From Campylorhamphus procurvoides (Eukaryota; Chordata; Aves; Passeriformes; Dendrocolaptidae), in NCBI GenBank assembly GCA_013396655.1, contig WBMV01003267.1, positions 186,001 to 250,000 on the forward strand: DNA of 64,000 nt, in the 5' to 3' direction. Positions 49,101 through 62,090 of the stretch are shown in pieces. The position numbers and the translations under genes were made by a program. The notes beneath the pieces are model-generated. The model made no database searches. It had not been told where the DNA came from and saw only the letters and a list, made by a program, of their open reading frames with translations. Every line of letters begins with the position of its first letter. The stretch's first letter is position 1.

Positions 49101-52100
49101 GTAATAGAAAACCCAGACTGTGACTAAAGACACCCACCAGTACTCAGAGTGACTGATGATAGTTCTAGGACCAGGTTTAGGAGGAAACCGCATTCATGAA
49201 AGATATAATACTCTCAGTGTAAACTTTTTATGGCTGTTTCTGCCCACATTGGTTTGTAGGTAACTATAATTTGTATAATATAATTTATGCAGCAAGAAGG
49301 CAGAAGAAAGTGTTAATTAAACAACTGTCACCAATTCTGAATTGCATCTTCTTACATACTCTTTTGTGGCTATTTGTCATGCTGCAGATCTCTCTTCTGG
49401 TTCCTTGGTAAAGTGAGGTACACCGAGTTCCCTTTAACCTCAGACACGGTGGTCTGAATTCTTATATTTTCTAGTGATGTTCCAGAGAGATGGACAGAAA
49501 TGTCTGACCATTTTAATGCTTCAATGTGGCAAAAAGAATGTGTTGGAGACATCACTGCACACTTCTAAGTGTGCTTCCTGTTTAGTTTTTCAATAAAAAT
49601 AGCTGGTAGCTTTCCAAGACTTATAAATAAATATATAAATGCGTAAATGAGAAGTGCTTTGCAACAACTAAAAATAACCCCTTTGATATCTGATTACATG
49701 TCTGTCTGTCTGGATCACATTTATTTCTTTGCTTTCAGTATAATTTTATACAGTATTTGCGCTAGAATTAAAACATGCGGGTTGGTTCTGAGAAAGTAGG
49801 AATACAATAAGAATATTGTTTGAATAACTTGTAGCCTGCGCAGCTGTAAACAGCAGGTCATCGAGACAAGACTAAACTGTTTAAAGTACCCATGAACACA
49901 ACAGAGGAAACAATTTCTGTTGAGGCTTTTTATTTTAACAGCTGCATTATTCAATTTTAACCCTTCAGTAGAACTGGGGGAGCTCCACACATGTTACATG
50001 TGATACAGAGAGGGGGAAAAAAACACCTTGAGATTTTGGGAGGTGTCATGGACAGCAAAATAATGTCGTACAGTTTTGAAAATCACAACTTATTCAAGTA
50101 AAAGATTGTCTTTGTGTCAGATGTAATCCTGTCAGAGGTGTAATCTTGTTTAAAACAACCTTTTTTTCCCCACAAAATGAAGCAGAAATGGTCTCAGGGA
50201 AGACTGTTCATTTAAAATTAATTTGTTGCAACACAGCCCTGTTCATGAGAAGCTGAAAGTGAAGTTCATGCAAAACTGACTGGCAAGCCATAAATATTGT
50301 TGGATTTCTTTCACTTTAGAGAGTTGAACGTAAACAAATATGGAAAACAAGTCGCTTTAAATCACAATCTTACACTTGGCAACTCCAGAGAGCGGATTTT
50401 GGCTCTGAGTGTTTGGCCACAAGTGAAGGATAAAACTGCCTTCCCGACTGCCAGATCCCTCCTCACGGCTTGTTTTCGAGGGACATAAAAACTCCCCCCT
50501 TGTTGTGATTTACTGCTAAAGGGTATTTATTACCTGTCTTGCTTAGGGTCTGCCCCTGTGTTAGCATGGGAATAATTAGGGTAGAAGTAAAGAAAACTTG
50601 GATTACACAGGTTTCCCCCCACGGGGAATTCAAAGGGCTTGGAGAAGAGGCAGAAGATCCGTGCTGGAGGTCTCTGAGTCTTACAGATAGCAGGATGTCC
50701 TATTGCAGCTACACATCCAGGAGTCCTTTTTCCATATGGAACCTTAATTTTGCAATTAGGGTATCTGGGTTTTTCTCCATCTAAATTCCCCAACCACTTT
50801 TGGTCAAATTAATGTAATTTCTAACACTTGAAGGTCTCTAAAACCACAGGAGGATTTTCCCTTATTTTTTTCCACCCCCTGTCTTTTTGCTGTTGGTTTT
50901 AGACAATACTTTATTTAGCTTTCCTACCAGATGATTTTATCCAAAAGAGCAGTTAGTTCATGGGTCAGAGAATCTCTTGTGATCATACACAGAGGGGGAG
51001 GCTGAAAATGAGAGAGAACTTCTTTGGTCTTTTTCTTTTTTTAGCAATATTTTAAAGGCCCCATGACCATGAATCAGAAATGAGGACAACACGAGAGAGT
51101 AAATCCCCTGCATGGCAGACACAGCATGTTCTGAAAGAAAATCCTCTAAGGTGGAACAAGCTTTCACCTCGTGTACCAAAGAGCCTGGGGGACTTCAGCC
51201 TTTTTCACACTTTGTGATGCTCTTTGGTGTGTTGTGTCTGGCTGTGGCTTATGAGGAAACTGTAGCTGCAGAGCTCCTTCCACTGGTGCTCCTCTCCTCC
51301 TCCCCAGCAGCTCCGAGCTGTGCTCCTGTTTTAAGTGTTAGTTGAAAAACAAAAAATACCCCCAAGTGTGTCACCCACATTAGACATGTGGGTTGGCATG
51401 ACAGCAACAGGCAGCAGAGAGTTTCCTTGTCTCACTTAGGTTGACTGTCTTTTAATAGGAAAGGAACATAATTTTATCCATTTTTTGAATCTTCTGGGCT
51501 TAAAAAATGTTCTTTGAATCAGTTCCAACTGTGGATGTGACTTTTGTGTTGAAGTAACTTAGCCAGTGAGAACAAACTGAGGGTATCAGAGCACTTGAGG
51601 TATCCATTGAATGTGTTGGGAATAATGTTTTTTGTTGGATTGGAAGCAAGAACGTGCAAGGAGTGGGTCTGTGCCCCATTTTCTAATCTGCTTCCTCATA
51701 AGAATCCTATTTTATTAAATAAATGGTGATCCCTGTTAGGTACGGGTGTGCTAAGTCCCTGTCTTGTGTTTTTCCAGCAGCCTGAGATTTCTGAATTATC
51801 CCTGTAGGGGGAATGGATTATTTCCTGATCTTGCCCAGTCTTTTGGGGGGTGTATTCATGTCTTTCAAGTGGGAAGGCTTTGGGGTTAGTTGCACTGAGC
51901 CCTACTCTGAAAGAAATGACTCCAGGGCGGTAGTGCCCTTTTTGGTCACATGTGCAGTACACATTTATTCTTCTCCCACACTTTTCCTCACTTTTCCGTA
52001 TTATCCTGCCAGCCAAACGCATCTCCCAGCCTATGGCAGAGGAATTCACTGTGTTTCTTTAACCATTACCTCCAGACTATCCTTGATAGAAACCAATGCT

Positions 52101-55100
52101 TAACACTCATTGGGATTATTGTGTGTTTGATTGGAGAAATTGTAGGGGAGATGCTGTTGTGTTTGGTAAACAATGTATTTACCTACCAGTGTTTTAAAAC
52201 ATAATAGCACCCCACTGGCCTGCAGGAGCTGGATGTTCAGCAGCAGGAGCTGGGATTTGGCTCCGAGCCCAGCATCCATTATATCCTGCACCTTTAGCCT
52301 CCAAACTGATAAAATGGCAGGCGTGCAATTAACAGTGTTCAATTAACTGCAGAATCTCTTCTTTAAATGCTTCTCCTGGCAAGGGTATTATCCCTCTCCT
52401 GCCTCTGCAGTTTTCTACTTCTTCAAACTTCCCTTCCTCTTCCTTGGGCAGTCACTTTTAGAGTGATCTCTCTCTGTATTTTTATTGTGTCTTGTCATGG
52501 ATAATTTATTTTTCATCTCATTTGTGCACCTTGTTTTAATATATTCATTTAAAAGATGATTGACATTTCATGAGGTGTTCTATGTACCATATTCTCTTCA
52601 CATATACAGAGAATGCCCCTTCATTTTTAGCAATCACAGCTGTTGGAATATGGCTTGTATATCACTGATTAAGCCATACCCATTTTAAAATGCATTTCTT
52701 CTGCTTCCTTCCTATCAGATATTGAGAAATGGTTGCCTGCAATTTCTCAAAGTCACAAGAACCAGTCTAAGCTTGCCTCCTGATCAAATAAACTCTTAAG
52801 ACATAATGCTTTATAGCAGGCCAGACTGTGATTAAACACACGGAGTTTTAACTTGTGAATACTTGACCAAATAAATGCCATAATCAACTGGAATAGATGG
52901 CATGTGATGATTTGCTGGGTGTGAAAATCCTCCTTTATTAAGTTTTTCTTACTTTCATGACCTGAGTTTCAGCTGCGATCACTCTCATAATATACATTGT
53001 ACCTTTATAATTATCAGTTACTTAGGGTTTTTTTAAAGAAACTGTGGCTTTTCAGATGGTTGTATTTTGGATCTACATGGGGAATTACATGTTCCACTGG
53101 TGGGCTGAACCAGTGTTTCGTTACCTTTCCTAAGGTAACATCACTCATGACTAATTGCTATTAAAAGTGTCATGAGACTTCATTAAAAATCATGCTTTCT
53201 CCTTTTTTAAAGGATCATTGTGTTTGAAAGCGGCAGAGACTTTATTTCTCAGCTTAGGTCTGAAACAGGACACATTTCTTCAGCTCTAACATGCAAGGCT
53301 TCTGTGTAACCACAGATTGTGAGATCCCTTCGTTCCTATCTTTTTCATTTGGGGGTAATTCCAAGGGAAAAGAAACTGTCTGGTGGCACAGGGGATGTCT
53401 GCAGGTGTTCTAATCTCCTGCTATATCACTGGCTGGGGGATTTCACCTTCATGTTTAGGGAGTTCATTCGAGCTAATCAGGATTGGCAACTCTGTGCAAA
53501 TGAGATGGTAAATGAAGCTTGAAAGTGGAATTTATTTTAAAGAAAATATTTGGATTAAACAGACTGTGATATATTTATCATTCTAATTTCCTCTTCCAGC
53601 TGAACACCCTTAAGATTTTCATTTTTTCTTGTATTAAAAATTTGGAAAATTAAAAAAATTAAGGTGCATCATTAATATTTCCTGCTGGTTTTTCCCTGAA
53701 TATCAGTCATGCTTAATGTATTCAGGACATAATTGTAGTGTATGGAAAATTCAGTCTTAACTAACAAGCTGAGAAAGACGTGAGTAAATTGGTTTTCATT
53801 CTTCATTTTGAAGTGTTTCTGCAGGGAAGAAGGTTAAATTGTGGCCCCCATTTAGGTGGCTCAGTGTTTTAGGAGCACCCAGAGATGTTGTTAAACACCA
53901 TTTCCCCCCCAAGTCCTTCCTAAACTCGGTGGAGTTGGTTTGAAAAGCGATAGCGCTCTGCCCTTCACGAGCAGCCAGCTTATCTTTATGTTCCTGGAGA
54001 CTTGTGGAATTTATTAAATCTTTAAGGAATAAAAGTGGGATCTACTTTACAGGCCCAGATTTTTATCTGTGCTCTCACTTTAGGGCCGCTCCGTCATGGC
54101 GCAAGGTCAGTGGGTGTCTCTGTGCCGCCCACGCTGTGCTGTTCTCACAGCACTCCCAGCTCTCTCCCTTCAAGTTCCTACTTGACTAACCATTGCTCCT
54201 TTGCCCAGTTCCTAACAATTCCCTCAGGAGCTGTTTTCACTTTCTGTAGAGCATTTACATTTTATCTTTGTAAGAAAGGAGTTTTGGCATCTATTCTCTT
54301 CGCTGCCCTAATGGGATTGATTTTGGAGTTACCTACACAGCCATTCCCACATTCCTGCATAAGTATAAACTGCAAAATACATGGAACAGTGACCTCTGCA
54401 TATCAGATGATTAACTAGACTGGAGAACAATAAAACTGAGCAGGAGGCTTCAAGTGATGTGGAATAATTTTTGAAGCTTATGTCAGTTTTGTGAGAGCTT
54501 TAATTTTACATTCCTATACATTTCTGATTAGTTGACAATAGCAAGCTAATAGTACGGTGTACTTTCTCTACCTAGAGAAAGGAATGAAACAATTAAAAAA
54601 AGAAGTAGTTTCTTGCTTGAGAGGAGGAATTATATTTGTTGTTTGAGACTTCCGTGTCCAAGAAATTGCAGTTTGCCCTCTGTCGAAGGCATCATTTCAG
54701 CAACCTGGACAAAGTGCTGGATGAAAATATTTGCTTATAAAGCCTCTTGGGGAGCTTAATGTAGTTTGCAGGTTTTCCTGTGATGATTAAAAACAATTGG
54801 TTAGCTTGTGGCAGTGGCACAATCCATTTTTTTTTCTTACTTTGAGGTGGTTTTCTTACTCTGGCTTGTGCCCTCCGAGTTAAGATTGTTGCTGCCTGCG
54901 TGAATCTGTTTTGGTATTGTGGGTAGCACTGAGTCTGTATGTTCCTGTAGCATATGGTTGTGTTCTTCAAGGCAGGGAAGTCCAAAGAGAAGGAATTTCT
55001 CAAGTGCATAAATAAGCACAGATCTTTCTGGAGGACAGCAATTTTTCACAGTCAAAATAATTCTCCAATTTGTTTTTTCTCCTCTTTTTTTTTTTTTCCC

Positions 55101-58100
55101 TGGGCTTACCCAGATGTGATTAATGCATGTAATTCCAAAATAATTGAAGGAATAACATGCTGGGATGAAATGGACTCCTGTTGGACAAAACAAACGCAAA
55201 GCTGGAATGCTGGAATTGGAGTAACTGGGAAGAAAGGGGGTTTGTTAAGAGATGTGTAATTTTGAAGGTATTAATTCTTTCCAGCTTGAGCTGTCACGTT
55301 CCAGACTGTTTCCTGCAGGAGAATATCGGAAGTTACCAATTCACATTGTCAACAGAGAGTAAACAGTCAAAATAAATTAAAATTGCCCTCAGTGAATCAT
55401 TGTCCCAAGGAATTTGAAAGAAAGTAGTGTTATTGAGATATGTTATTTTCTCGGCAGGGAAAGCAAATGCGCCTTCCCAAGACTTATCTGTCATTTCCTA
55501 AATACCTTATTGAAAAGCATGCATATATTTTCATTTGTTTGTGATAGGCATAGAAGTGGGAAGTCCCCATTCATCCCTACTGCTCTCAATACAATATCTA
55601 ATGAGGTTGACAGGTCTTGTAATTTGTTTGCTGCTTCTATTCTTTCCTTTCTTTTTCTTCAGTTCACAAAAGAGCTGTATTCCAACTCCTGTCACTTTTT
55701 GTGTGCTAAACTCACTTCAAGTGAACCTACATTTAAATCTCAAATCTTCTGCTTGGAATTAAAAGGTGACTGCACTTACATGAATAGATTTTGAGGATGA
55801 AAATAATAAGCTTCAGTAACTTAAAATTTCATTGCCTAAATCTGTTAATACGCACTAATTCTAAGCACTCCAGTGCTGTTTTAAGATCTTACTCGACACC
55901 TTTTCAGAGAGATTGCAGAGTGAGTGTGTGGGTACTGGGCACATGGGAAAGTCTGACCATCGAATAATTCTATAGATTTAAAAAAACCGAAACGAACAAA
56001 CAAACAGAAGGCACTGTGGAGCCTAAAGACTCTTGCTTAAAAAGTGCCTGGGGCTGAAAATTCAGCCCAGCACTTTATGATTGCTGCAAGCAACCAAATG
56101 CCTTAAAAAAAGAAGTTGCAGCTCCTTGCTGGGGTGCATTGCTTGATGGAAGATGCTGCTGTCAGACCTCCAAGTGTGCATTTTCATTGTTTTGAACTGT
56201 CACCCTGATCATTTAAACTTTAATTAAGGCCTTAAAGCATTATGTTATGGGAGAAGAGAGGGCAGAGGAGAAGAAGAATCAAGAACTTGGACCAAATATA
56301 GAATTCAGGCTCAAAAGTTACCTCTTAGCTCCATGCTGTTTTCCTTATTTAAATTAAATGACGTATAAAAGGAAAAGGGGTAATTGGGGGATGAGTTGCT
56401 GCATGAAAATATCGAGGAGGAGTTTCTGTTTTGTGGCTGTGTCCAGGGCTGTTGTCTAGTAAGACATGACTGTCCCATGAAAATGTGGGAATATCAAAGC
56501 TTCCAACAGTAAACTATCATTAAATGATCATTTGCCCTGTGTAACGCTGCTCTGCCCATGGTGGATCCCTCAGCACCAAATCATCAGCTCCGGGTTCCTC
56601 CGGAGCGCTGCTCAAAACCCCAACTTGCTTTACAGGTTTCTTGGCACCTTTCAGCAGTGGAGAGAGGAAGAATGGACTAGACTTGTTGGAACAGAGTGGT
56701 CTATGAATACATGGAAAAAATTCTTCCACCCGTAGCATGACTGGAGAGAGGGTGTGTCCCGTGCAGCCTGGGATGGGGAGATTGTTCCCTGGAGGCAATC
56801 CTGGTGCTCCCTCCACTGCCTCTCCCCGCAGCGAGCTCCAGGCATGTGTAGGAGGAGAGCATTCCTCCGGGCTCAGCTCTGCTGTCCTGTGCCTGCCTGC
56901 AGGAACCTGCCAGGCACTGGGGCTCCTTCCATCCCTTCCCTTCGGGGCCACAGCACAGCATGCAGCAGTGCTTGGCCTCGCAAGGGAGGAGCGAGGCTTC
57001 CAGGCTTCCTCGTGCCCCATTGCCATGGCAAGAACGAGCTAATCCACCGTTTTAAAGATGGGAAAGGATATAGACCCAGTTATGCATTCATTTTGGATTT
57101 CCTTATTGGCCATTCCTCAAGGCCCCAGTTTAAAAAAAATAGATCCAAAGGCACATATTTCCCTGTCGGTAACAACATAGCCAACTTTGTATTTTAAATT
57201 ATATTGTTAGTAGATCAGACTTTCAGACATTTGCCTTAATGCTTGTTTCAGTGTTGAATAGCTGGGGGGGAAAATAAATAAAAAAGCTGTTTTATCATTC
57301 TTTTAGCATTTGGAGAAAGTTAGTCCAGATTAAAGGTGTCTGTTCCAATGTGCCCCAACTCTGAGCTGCTTGGTTTGCTTCTAACCAAGGGCTTTATGCA
57401 GCATGGAGGATTGGGGTGCATGAACACAGCAAAGCAGAACGCATCATAGCACTTCCCTTTCCTTTAGGCTTTCACAGAGCAGAGGAATCCCTGGTGTTTA
57501 TTGAGGGAATCAGTGAATACCTTCCAGAAAATAAAATTATTTTCTGGGAAGACATAAGGGCTAAAACCTAATAGTGAAGCAGCAGGTGAAAAATCATAGT
57601 GAAGCTGGTTTTAATGTGGGAAGTGGAGAATACGTAATTGAAACAGTATGCTGATGAAAAGGCATTATGTGAATCTGTCAGAAGTCATTATAATACACTA
57701 ATTAACACTCTTTGCGCTCTTAGCTTATGCTGTTGTGTGCTAATATTTCTTCCTCTTTTGCCTTTTATATTCCTTAACCTTTTCTGCAGGTATTTGGAGT
57801 GGTATTTCCTGGATTTTGCTCTTCTAAATGCTCTGTTGGAAAAACCTGTCACCTGTATAATATGGATTTTCCTCTTGATAGCAATTTAACGTGTGTGTTT
57901 GGGCTTTTATTTTTCTAATGCTTCAAACAGATTACAGCACAGATTAAATATTTCATCCTAAGCAGATAGAGTCAAACTGGGAAAACTTTAAAGAGAAAAC
58001 TTTATTCTGTGCATGTGACTGATACTTTCCCTTGCTTGTGGCTTATCTCCCTGATGTCGGGAGTGCTTTTCTGGAGAAAGCCTCCTGCTGATCATAACAT

Positions 58101-60459
58101 ATCTAAACAGCCCAGTAGATCTCCATACCTCACAGGACTTCTGGAGACGCTTCAGTGTGAAATCACCCTGCTTAAAATGCCGTCACAGGGTTTATGCACT
58201 ACCTGAGGAAATAACAGCTTAAGCGACATGCAGGCCAGGAGTTGGTTCCATGAATGAATTTCATCCACTGCACTGAATTGAGCTCATAATGCTTTTGACT
58301 GATTACCATGATTTTTACATACTTATGAATTTTGCCACTGCTGCTCTTCTATTCTCCCTGACACATCTGCATGCCTTGTGGTTTAAGGCCTGCTACAGAT
58401 TGTCAGTGCCTTTCCAGGCCCCCAAATGCTGAAAGCAGGGTGTGAGCTGCTGCCCAGCCTTTTCTAACAGGTCCACACTTTGCTGGGCTCAGTTGATGAG
58501 CCCTCCAGCCTCAGATGTGCCAGCCGATTCCAAGCACTGACAGGCCTTCCTGCTGCTCAGATGTGTTTATCCATCTGCACAAACCTTGCCTCAGTTACTC
58601 ATTGTTTGGATGGAAGAACCAAAAATGAAAGATGAAAATGGAGAAAGAACCATGTGTTGAAGTAAATCTTGATGAGAACACGGTGAGATCAGAATCCTGT
58701 TTCCCCAGCAGTGGATTTGAGATGGGCACAGTTCTTTCATTCCCAAAGCACTTAAAGCAAATCTGCCTTTTTTTCTGAGGCCAAACATGGAAAACTTTAG
58801 TACAGCAGGGGGAAAAGCTCTCAACAGAAGATTCTGTTTATGGAAACAGTTGTGCAATCCATGACTGCCACGGCTTTTCTTGCTTCAGTGTGCATGCCCA
58901 CATCCACTTCCCTGCTGAAAAATACCATCTACAGTTAATGCCTCAGGCACATCTCCAGCGCAGGCAACATGTATAATTCCTAACATAATATTATGTGGTA
59001 ACTGTTGGCAAACTGTTTGCTCCATGATGGAAGTCAGCTTAGATTAATTACTTCTAGATGTTAGGAAATGGCAGCTCTGAGAGGTACAAGCTGTCCCAGG
59101 TGCTTCAGAGGCGAGTTACTGTCCCGCCCGGGCTCGTTCCTCCTGTAACTCCCTGTGCTGGATGATCTGGGAACACCGAGTCAGTCGGAGGAGGATGCTG
59201 GGGCAGGGTGTGGGTCCCAGGCAGGGAACACAGCCTGGGCTCTGGAGAGGTAGCCTGGGGGAAGGGGGTCACTGCCACTCAGGGCTACTGCTGGAAGGGT
59301 GGCTTTCCCTCAGGCTGTGGTTTGCAGAGTCTGCTCCTCAACTCTGACACCAATTGTGAAATCGAATTTCCGCCTCCTTGCGCCTTTTGCACAATCATGT
59401 GAGAAATCGCCAGATATGCATCAGTCCTGCTGCTGCTTCAGGACTTCATAATTTCCCAGGATCCTGGGGATAAGGTGGGACCCTCTGGCTGAGATCCTGC
59501 TCGTCACCAAGTTTAGCAAAATATATTTTACGCAGGGGAAATTTTGCAGAAGCACAAAGGAGCAAGTGTTGGCTGTTTGTGAACAGCCACCCCGAAACCC
59601 AGGCCTTGTGCTCCATGCAAGACACATGGGAAGATCCCTTTTGGAAAAGTGTTTTGGTTTTGATATCTAAGGCTGTGTCTTCGGAGTAGCTCTTACCTAG
59701 ACTTGCTGTCTCAGCTTACTGAATTACTTGAGTGGCAAGAGAAGCACACAAAATGATGTGGATCCCCATCACCTCTTTTAATGTGACCAGAATGATTTCT
59801 GTAGCAATGCAATTTCAATTTGGGAGGTTTTTGGCGCTCTGAATAACACATATAATCTGAATTATACCTCTAAATTTTAACAGTGTTGAAATTATCTTTA
59901 TCTTTTAAAGTGAACATCTGTTTGATTTGCTCAAGCTTCTTTTCAATACCAGATTGCTTTCTGTGTATGCCATTGCTTTCCCTGTGTCAAGGCTCCCCAT
60001 TCTGTTATTATTGGCAGCTCTGGAACAATTCTAATGTCCACTCAGTAAAATGAACATTCATCGACGGTTGTTTCCCAGAGCAGCTAATACCATGTGTCAT
60101 CTCAGTTATTTCCTACTTTAATGTGTATTTGAGTCAGGAAAAGAATGGGATTTACCTGGGCAAGCCTGATTTCTTTTCCTTTGCTTAGTAAATGCACTGT
60201 ACCTACCAAACTCTGAGTATGTTCGAGTAAGGGACTGATAAAAAGGGACATTAATGTTGAGTCCCTGAGATGAACCCTGCAGGTATGTAGTGCTCTGCCT
60301 GATATAATAAGCTAACTTTTTAGATGTGCAGTAGGTACAAGAATTGGGTTTTTCTTTTCTGGTCAGACTGTTCTCCACTTGTAAAAGATGATTTAGTGCT
60401 TCATTTTTTTTTCTTTTCTTTTGGGAGAAAAGAAACTATTTAACACTACAAGACTTGTA
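46195..60459. other. Long intronic stretch, no gene recognised
   Basis: AT-rich intron with a T13 run at 55085-55097 inside a pyrimidine-rich stretch and a GC-rich segment near 56740-57010. A further GC-richer block lies at about 59100-59340. Open frames up to 168 codons (56520-57026, minus) fall in the GC-rich parts and show no domain. No CR1 tail or LTR end was found. Confidence 0.5.
55085..55097 (+). repeat. T13 homopolymer run
   Basis: Thirteen consecutive T within a pyrimidine-rich segment. There is no matching poly(A) tail of a SINE or processed gene nearby. Confidence 0.95.
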
Positions 60460-60713
60460 CTTATATGACAAGGGATAATGGCTTTAAACTGACAGAAGGC
60501 AGGGTTAGATTAGATATTAGGAAGAAATTCTTCCCAGTGAGTGTGCCCTGAGAGGTTGTGAACTCCCCATTCCTGGCAGTGCTCAAGGCCAGGCTGGATG
60601 GGCCTTGGAGCAGCCTGGTCCAGGGGAACGTGTCCCTGCCCATGGCAGAAAGGGTTTGGAACTAGAGGAGCTTTAAGGTCCCTCCGAACACAAACCATTC
60701 TCTGATTCTATGA
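60460..60713 (+). mobile_element. CR1 LINE 3' fragment
   Basis: AATGGCTTTAAACTGACAG, TTAGATTAGATATTAGGAAG, AAATTCTTCCCAGTGAG and GGCCAGGCTGGATGGGCC are in the CR1 order. It ends AACCATTCTCTGATTCTATG near 60712. It is 5'-truncated and in the + orientation. Confidence 0.95.
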
Positions 60714-61162
60714 AATCTATCAGGTAGTCAACAGGAGCCTTCTAAATCTCACTCTATTACTTTCAGTAGCACTGTCAGATATTTATAGTAAAAGCAATTA
60801 TGTTTGGTGGGGGTGGTGGTGATGGGGACAGACAGGAGAGAAAGTGGTTATAAAATGCCATTTCTCGCAAATGGTAGATGTCAAACAAAATGTAAAATCT
60901 AAAGGTGCCATGTAAGCTCTGTTCTCAGAACCTTTGTTTGGAAGACATGAGTTTTACTGACAGCCTGTGACAGGAAGCTTATATTTTCCAGGGTGGGCTG
61001 AAATGTGTCTGAAACCGATGGCAGTCAATCTCAGCCATTCACATCTCTGGCTTTCACATTTTGATGCAGCTCGAATGAAATGAAAAAAGCACTAAAGAAG
61101 CACAAACGAAGTAATTGGAACCTAATCACGCTTAATTATTAGGCATGTGTTTAATTTTAGGC

Positions 61163-61616
61163 CTATAAATAGGCCTGCTGAAGGGAAAAGGACATATTCT
61201 TTTCATTGCCTAATAAGACTTTTGTCGCATGTACGCTCTTCAAGTACTTGGATGTTTCCGGTGTTTTAACAGAAGGATCCTTACAGTCATCCAGTTGCAC
61301 AGGGTTTTTTGTTAAATAGGCTTTAACTCTTTCTCTGGAAATAAAGAACCTGGCAATAGCCTTAGCAAAATTGAAAGGTATACCACTGCTTTTTTCCCCT
61401 TTTTGTTTATGTATAAATTCACGGTCTGCTCTCTCTTGTTTCTGTCTTTTAGTCATTTTGTCTTCGTTAAATAAGAACATTTAAAATATCTTCAGCTGTA
61501 ATACGTCCTCCACATTTTTCTTCTGGAACTTTGTAATAATGGTGTTTTCCTGGTTTTGTTGTTTCTTTCCCTCTCACAATCTGTGCCTGGGGAGCACAAG
61601 TAGCACAGACCCCGAT
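61163..61616 (-). pseudogene. Unrecognised antisense open stretch, possible gene relic
   Basis: On the minus strand one frame is open from 61616 to a stop at 61467. It includes HHYYKVPEEKCGGRITAED. A second frame, opening at 61480, runs 105 codons to a stop at 61163-61165 and includes KSSGIPFNFAKAIARFF. The two overlap by a few bases, so a single frameshift could link them into a Lys/Glu-rich, soluble-looking stretch of about 150 codons. I do not recognise the family. There is no clear poly(A) tail, promoter or full splice-site pair. Frames of about 105 codons are common by chance in a window of this size, so this may be nothing. Alternatives are an old processed pseudogene or a piece of an unrecognised element. 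Confidence 0.2.
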
Positions 61617-62040
61617 CCCTCAAATCTGCCTGTAGCAAGACAGGAGCAATGATTATTGCTGCTGCTGTCAGCTGCTTGGTGTAAACAGCATTAAAAATGA
61701 AGCACGCACAGGTTCCAGAGTCATAGCTGCCAATGGATGGACACCTCTGTCAGCTCCTATTTTTTAAAAACAAGACAAATGTTTTGCTTTTGGGTTTCTG
61801 CTGAATTGGCTTTGTCAGCTCCTCAAGCCCTTTGCTTGCCCGGGAGGCTGGTTAAGAGCAGCCCGCAGAGGGAAGTGGATTTTCCAGCTGCCCGATGGCT
61901 GTGTTTTCAGCTGGCACGCTCTCCTCCCAACCAGGCAGGTCAGGGGCTTGTGCCCTGAGCTCCTGCAGCTTAAGCTCAGCACCCGAGGTCCTCCTGACAG
62001 CACCTGTAACAGCATCGCTTCCGCAGGGCTCCCACAGAGC

Positions 62041-62090
62041 CATCCATCCATCCATCCATCCATCCTGCCATCCCGCCATCCCGCCATCCC
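62041..62090. repeat. (CATC)6 microsatellite grading into a CGCCATCC-like repeat
   Basis: Six perfect CATC units at 62041-62064 are followed by about three copies of an 8-base unit close to CGCCATCC. Confidence 0.95.

Noticed and set aside
56520..57026. 168-codon minus-strand open frame
   Set aside because: It lies in a GC-rich segment where stops are rare, opposite frames are also open, and no family is recognisable.
59050..59110. Possible further CR1 piece (TAGATGTTAGGAAATGG)
   Set aside because: Only about 15 bases resemble CR1, the following sequence does not continue in CR1 order, and no 3' end follows.
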